Shown here: piece after piece, positions 62,937 through 64,000 of the stretch
How positions within the stretch are numbered: the stretch's first letter is position 1
Layout: every line of letters starts with the position of its first letter
Source: CAJBVG01 sp943372995
Lineage (GTDB): Bacteria > Bacteroidota > Bacteroidia > Sphingobacteriales > Sphingobacteriaceae
Direction: 5' to 3'
Assembly: GCA_943372995.1 (NCBI GenBank)
Contig: CALSAQ010000001.1
Location: forward strand, 1 to 64,000
DNA length: 64,000 nt
The notes under the pieces: model-generated
Told to the model about the DNA's origin: nothing
The model's input: only the letters and a program-made list of their open reading frames with translations
Databases searched by the model: none
Position numbers and translations under genes: made by a program

Positions 62937-63242
62937 ATGGAACAACAAATTAAAAAAGAATCAGCATCATATACGATTGTAAATGGTGCAAATGAAAATC
63001 AAAAAAAATCTGTAGATATAAATTTGACAAATAAACAATTCACCATTGAAGATAAATCTGGTGTACTTAGAAATAAGGGTATAAGTATAAGTATTGGTGG
63101 AGCAACTGATTTAGATGCATTAAAGGATCTACTTAATTCTATTAATTCAGCAGTTAAATTAATAGAAGATGAGTTTGAAGCACTTTTACCAGCTCCAGAG
63201 GAACCAAATGTAAATGATGAAAATAACCAACCAGAAGAATAA
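62937..63242 (+). CDS. Small tail-region protein
   Basis: The 101-aa protein has an acidic C-terminal tail rich in Glu, Pro and Asn. It follows the fibre gene by 2 nt. A fibre-assembly or accessory role is possible. Confidence 0.6.
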   Translation: MEQQIKKESASYTIVNGANENQKKSVDINLTNKQFTIEDKSGVLRNKGISISIGGATDLDALKDLLNSINSAVKLIEDEFEALLPAPEEPNVNDENNQPEE

Positions 63243-63274
63243 TTTATAAATAATTAAAAAAATTTGTTTACAAA

Positions 63275-63313
63275 TGCTAAAAATATTAGCAAATAATGCT
63301 AATTTTATAAGCA
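63275..63313 (+). promoter_or_regulatory. Tandem late operators upstream of lysis genes
   Basis: TGCTAA-AAATA-TTAGCA (63275-63291) is the exact reverse complement of the site at 42499. A second copy, TGCTAA-TTTTA-TAAGCA (63297-63313), is centred 22 bp on. A weaker third copy may lie at 63312-63328. Confidence 0.65.
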
Positions 63314-63333
63314 TTAAAAATATTGGCAAAAAA

Positions 63334-63549
63334 ATGGAAAATAACCATCCCTATACACTATTCATGTCATTCTTATGCTGGATTACTGGATTTGCATATT
63401 CAATTGTATCTGGTATTACTCAACAAAAACTATCATCAGGTTTAGATTTAGTTATAAAAGCTCTAACAATAATTAGTATTTGTTATGTCATTTATTGGCA
63501 TCGAATTCAAATAAAGAAATCGAAAAATGAAAAGAATTTCAAAGGGTGA
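63334..63549 (+). CDS. Holin-like membrane protein
   Basis: From the ATG at 63334 the protein is 71 aa, with two hydrophobic segments (about 8-25 and 35-55) and a basic tail. The longer frame from 63274 would place the operators inside the coding region, so the later start is preferred. Its position before the endolysin suggests a holin. Confidence 0.65.
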   Translation: MENNHPYTLFMSFLCWITGFAYSIVSGITQQKLSSGLDLVIKALTIISICYVIYWHRIQIKKSKNEKNFKG

Positions 63550-63655
63550 AAAGAATTATATCATTAAGGTAACAGCATTTGGTTTATTAATGATAGTTAT
63601 TGTATTGGCAACATTGGCTATAGTTTCTGTATTAATTAAAAGCAAAATTATATAA
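63527..63655 (+). CDS. Small single-span membrane protein (possible antiholin or spanin part)
   Basis: The 42-aa protein has a basic N-terminus and one long hydrophobic segment (about 15-38). It overlaps the holin-like gene by 23 nt and the endolysin by 1 nt (TAATG). Confidence 0.6.
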   Translation: MKRISKGEKNYIIKVTAFGLLMIVIVLATLAIVSVLIKSKII

Positions 63656-64000
63656 TGGCAAGTTTTGATATAGCATATAAAATTACTTGTGGACACGAAG
63701 GTGGATTAGTTAATCATCCTTCAGATCCTGGTGGATTAACCTACAAAGGAGTTACATTCAGAGACCATAAGAATTGGAATGGGTGGCAATATATTAAGAA
63801 TGGAAAAATTACTGATCCAACAGCATTAGAATTCGAACACAGAAAACTTTATAAAGAATTGTATTGGGATAGTTTTAATGGTGATTTAATTAAGAATCAG
63901 TTAATCGCAAATGAAATATTTGATACAGGAATTAATCAAGGTACTGGTATTGCAGAAATGTTTCTTCAGCGTGCATTAAATGTTACCAATAAAAACCAAA
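63655..64000 (+). CDS. GH108-type endolysin, cut by window edge
   Basis: The first 115 residues are visible. The opening ITCGHEGGLVNHPSDPGGLT carries the catalytic glutamate (E15) of glycoside hydrolase 108 peptidoglycan lysozymes. DTGINQGTGIAEMFLQRALN follows, as in the family. It should cleave the glycan chains of host peptidoglycan at lysis. The C-terminus is outside the window. Confidence 0.9.
   Translation, partial: MASFDIAYKITCGHEGGLVNHPSDPGGLTYKGVTFRDHKNWNGWQYIKNGKITDPTALEFEHRKLYKELYWDSFNGDLIKNQLIANEIFDTGINQGTGIAEMFLQRALNVTNKNQ

Larger units (their letters stand above)
20120..64000. mobile_element. Temperate siphovirus prophage, left 44 kb, right end outside window
   Basis: The region contains a divergent repressor/early switch, recombination and replication genes, a retroelement, terminase, portal, major capsid protein, tape measure, tail fibre and endolysin in standard order. 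Gene density is high, with many overlapping starts and stops. A long tape measure without sheath or baseplate-wedge genes indicates a siphovirus. No integrase was found; it may lie to the right of the endolysin. Without attR, current activity of the prophage cannot be judged, but no gene looks broken. Confidence 0.92.

Noticed and set aside
63274..63333. Earlier start (63274) for the holin-like gene
   Set aside because: The extra 20 residues are encoded by the operator repeats themselves and would add a polar stretch before the membrane segments.

Overview
The window is AT-rich DNA from a member of the Bacteroidota. The evidence is a trigger factor-ClpP-ClpX row, a short AMP nucleosidase, a DUF4249 lipoprotein beside a TonB-dependent receptor, a subtilase with a type IX secretion (T9SS) tail, promoters of the TAnnTTTG type, and almost no Shine-Dalgarno sequences. 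The genus cannot be named from sequence alone. Positions 1 to about 20,120 are host chromosome; about 20,120 to the right edge is the left 44 kb of a siphovirus-type prophage that runs past the window.

Host part: a truncated DUF3494 (ice-binding-like) secreted protein (minus), a PhzF isomerase, trigger factor, ClpP, ClpX, AMP nucleosidase, an ABC-F ATPase, a type II tRNA-like gene with an unexpected anticodon, an Lrp/AsnC regulator, a multi-PAS histidine kinase with a single-domain response regulator, and then a minus-strand block: thioredoxin reductase, DUF4249, TonB receptor, T9SS subtilase, lipoprotein and MnmA. Host intergenic gaps carry degenerate 7-8 bp tandem word repeats, a different word at most loci. 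I saw none in the prophage.

Prophage part, left to right: (i) a minus-strand lysogeny block ending in an S24 repressor with two HTH domains, facing an early promoter with a 17-bp palindrome; (ii) an early module with a Sak4-type recombinase, Gp157-like protein and RecB-like nuclease; (iii) a diversity-generating retroelement (DGR) with two small target genes, a template repeat and a reverse transcriptase; (iv) a helicase-methylase fusion, a C5 cytosine methylase, a replication initiator-like protein, a DnaC-like loader, a MazG-like enzyme and many small genes; (v) a minus-strand cassette with an SRAP/YedK protein, flanked by two predicted terminated small RNAs; (vi) the packaging, capsid and tail operon, with a phage tRNA(CAU), a -1 frameshifted tail chaperone, tape measure and tail fibre; (vii) lysis genes and a GH108 endolysin cut by the window edge. 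No integrase is seen.

Three regulatory layers stand out in the late region. A 17-bp inverted repeat, TGCTAA-N5-TTAGCA, recurs at promoters of terminase, the first structural gene, an internal portal site and the lysis genes. Small hairpins exposing GGGA sit about 40-47 nt before the start codons of four virion genes. A promoter-hairpins-terminator unit upstream of terminase resembles the layout of the lambda late leader. The DGR is the clearest special system: both variable repeats match the template at all 49 non-adenine positions and differ at 16 and 17 of its 22 adenines.
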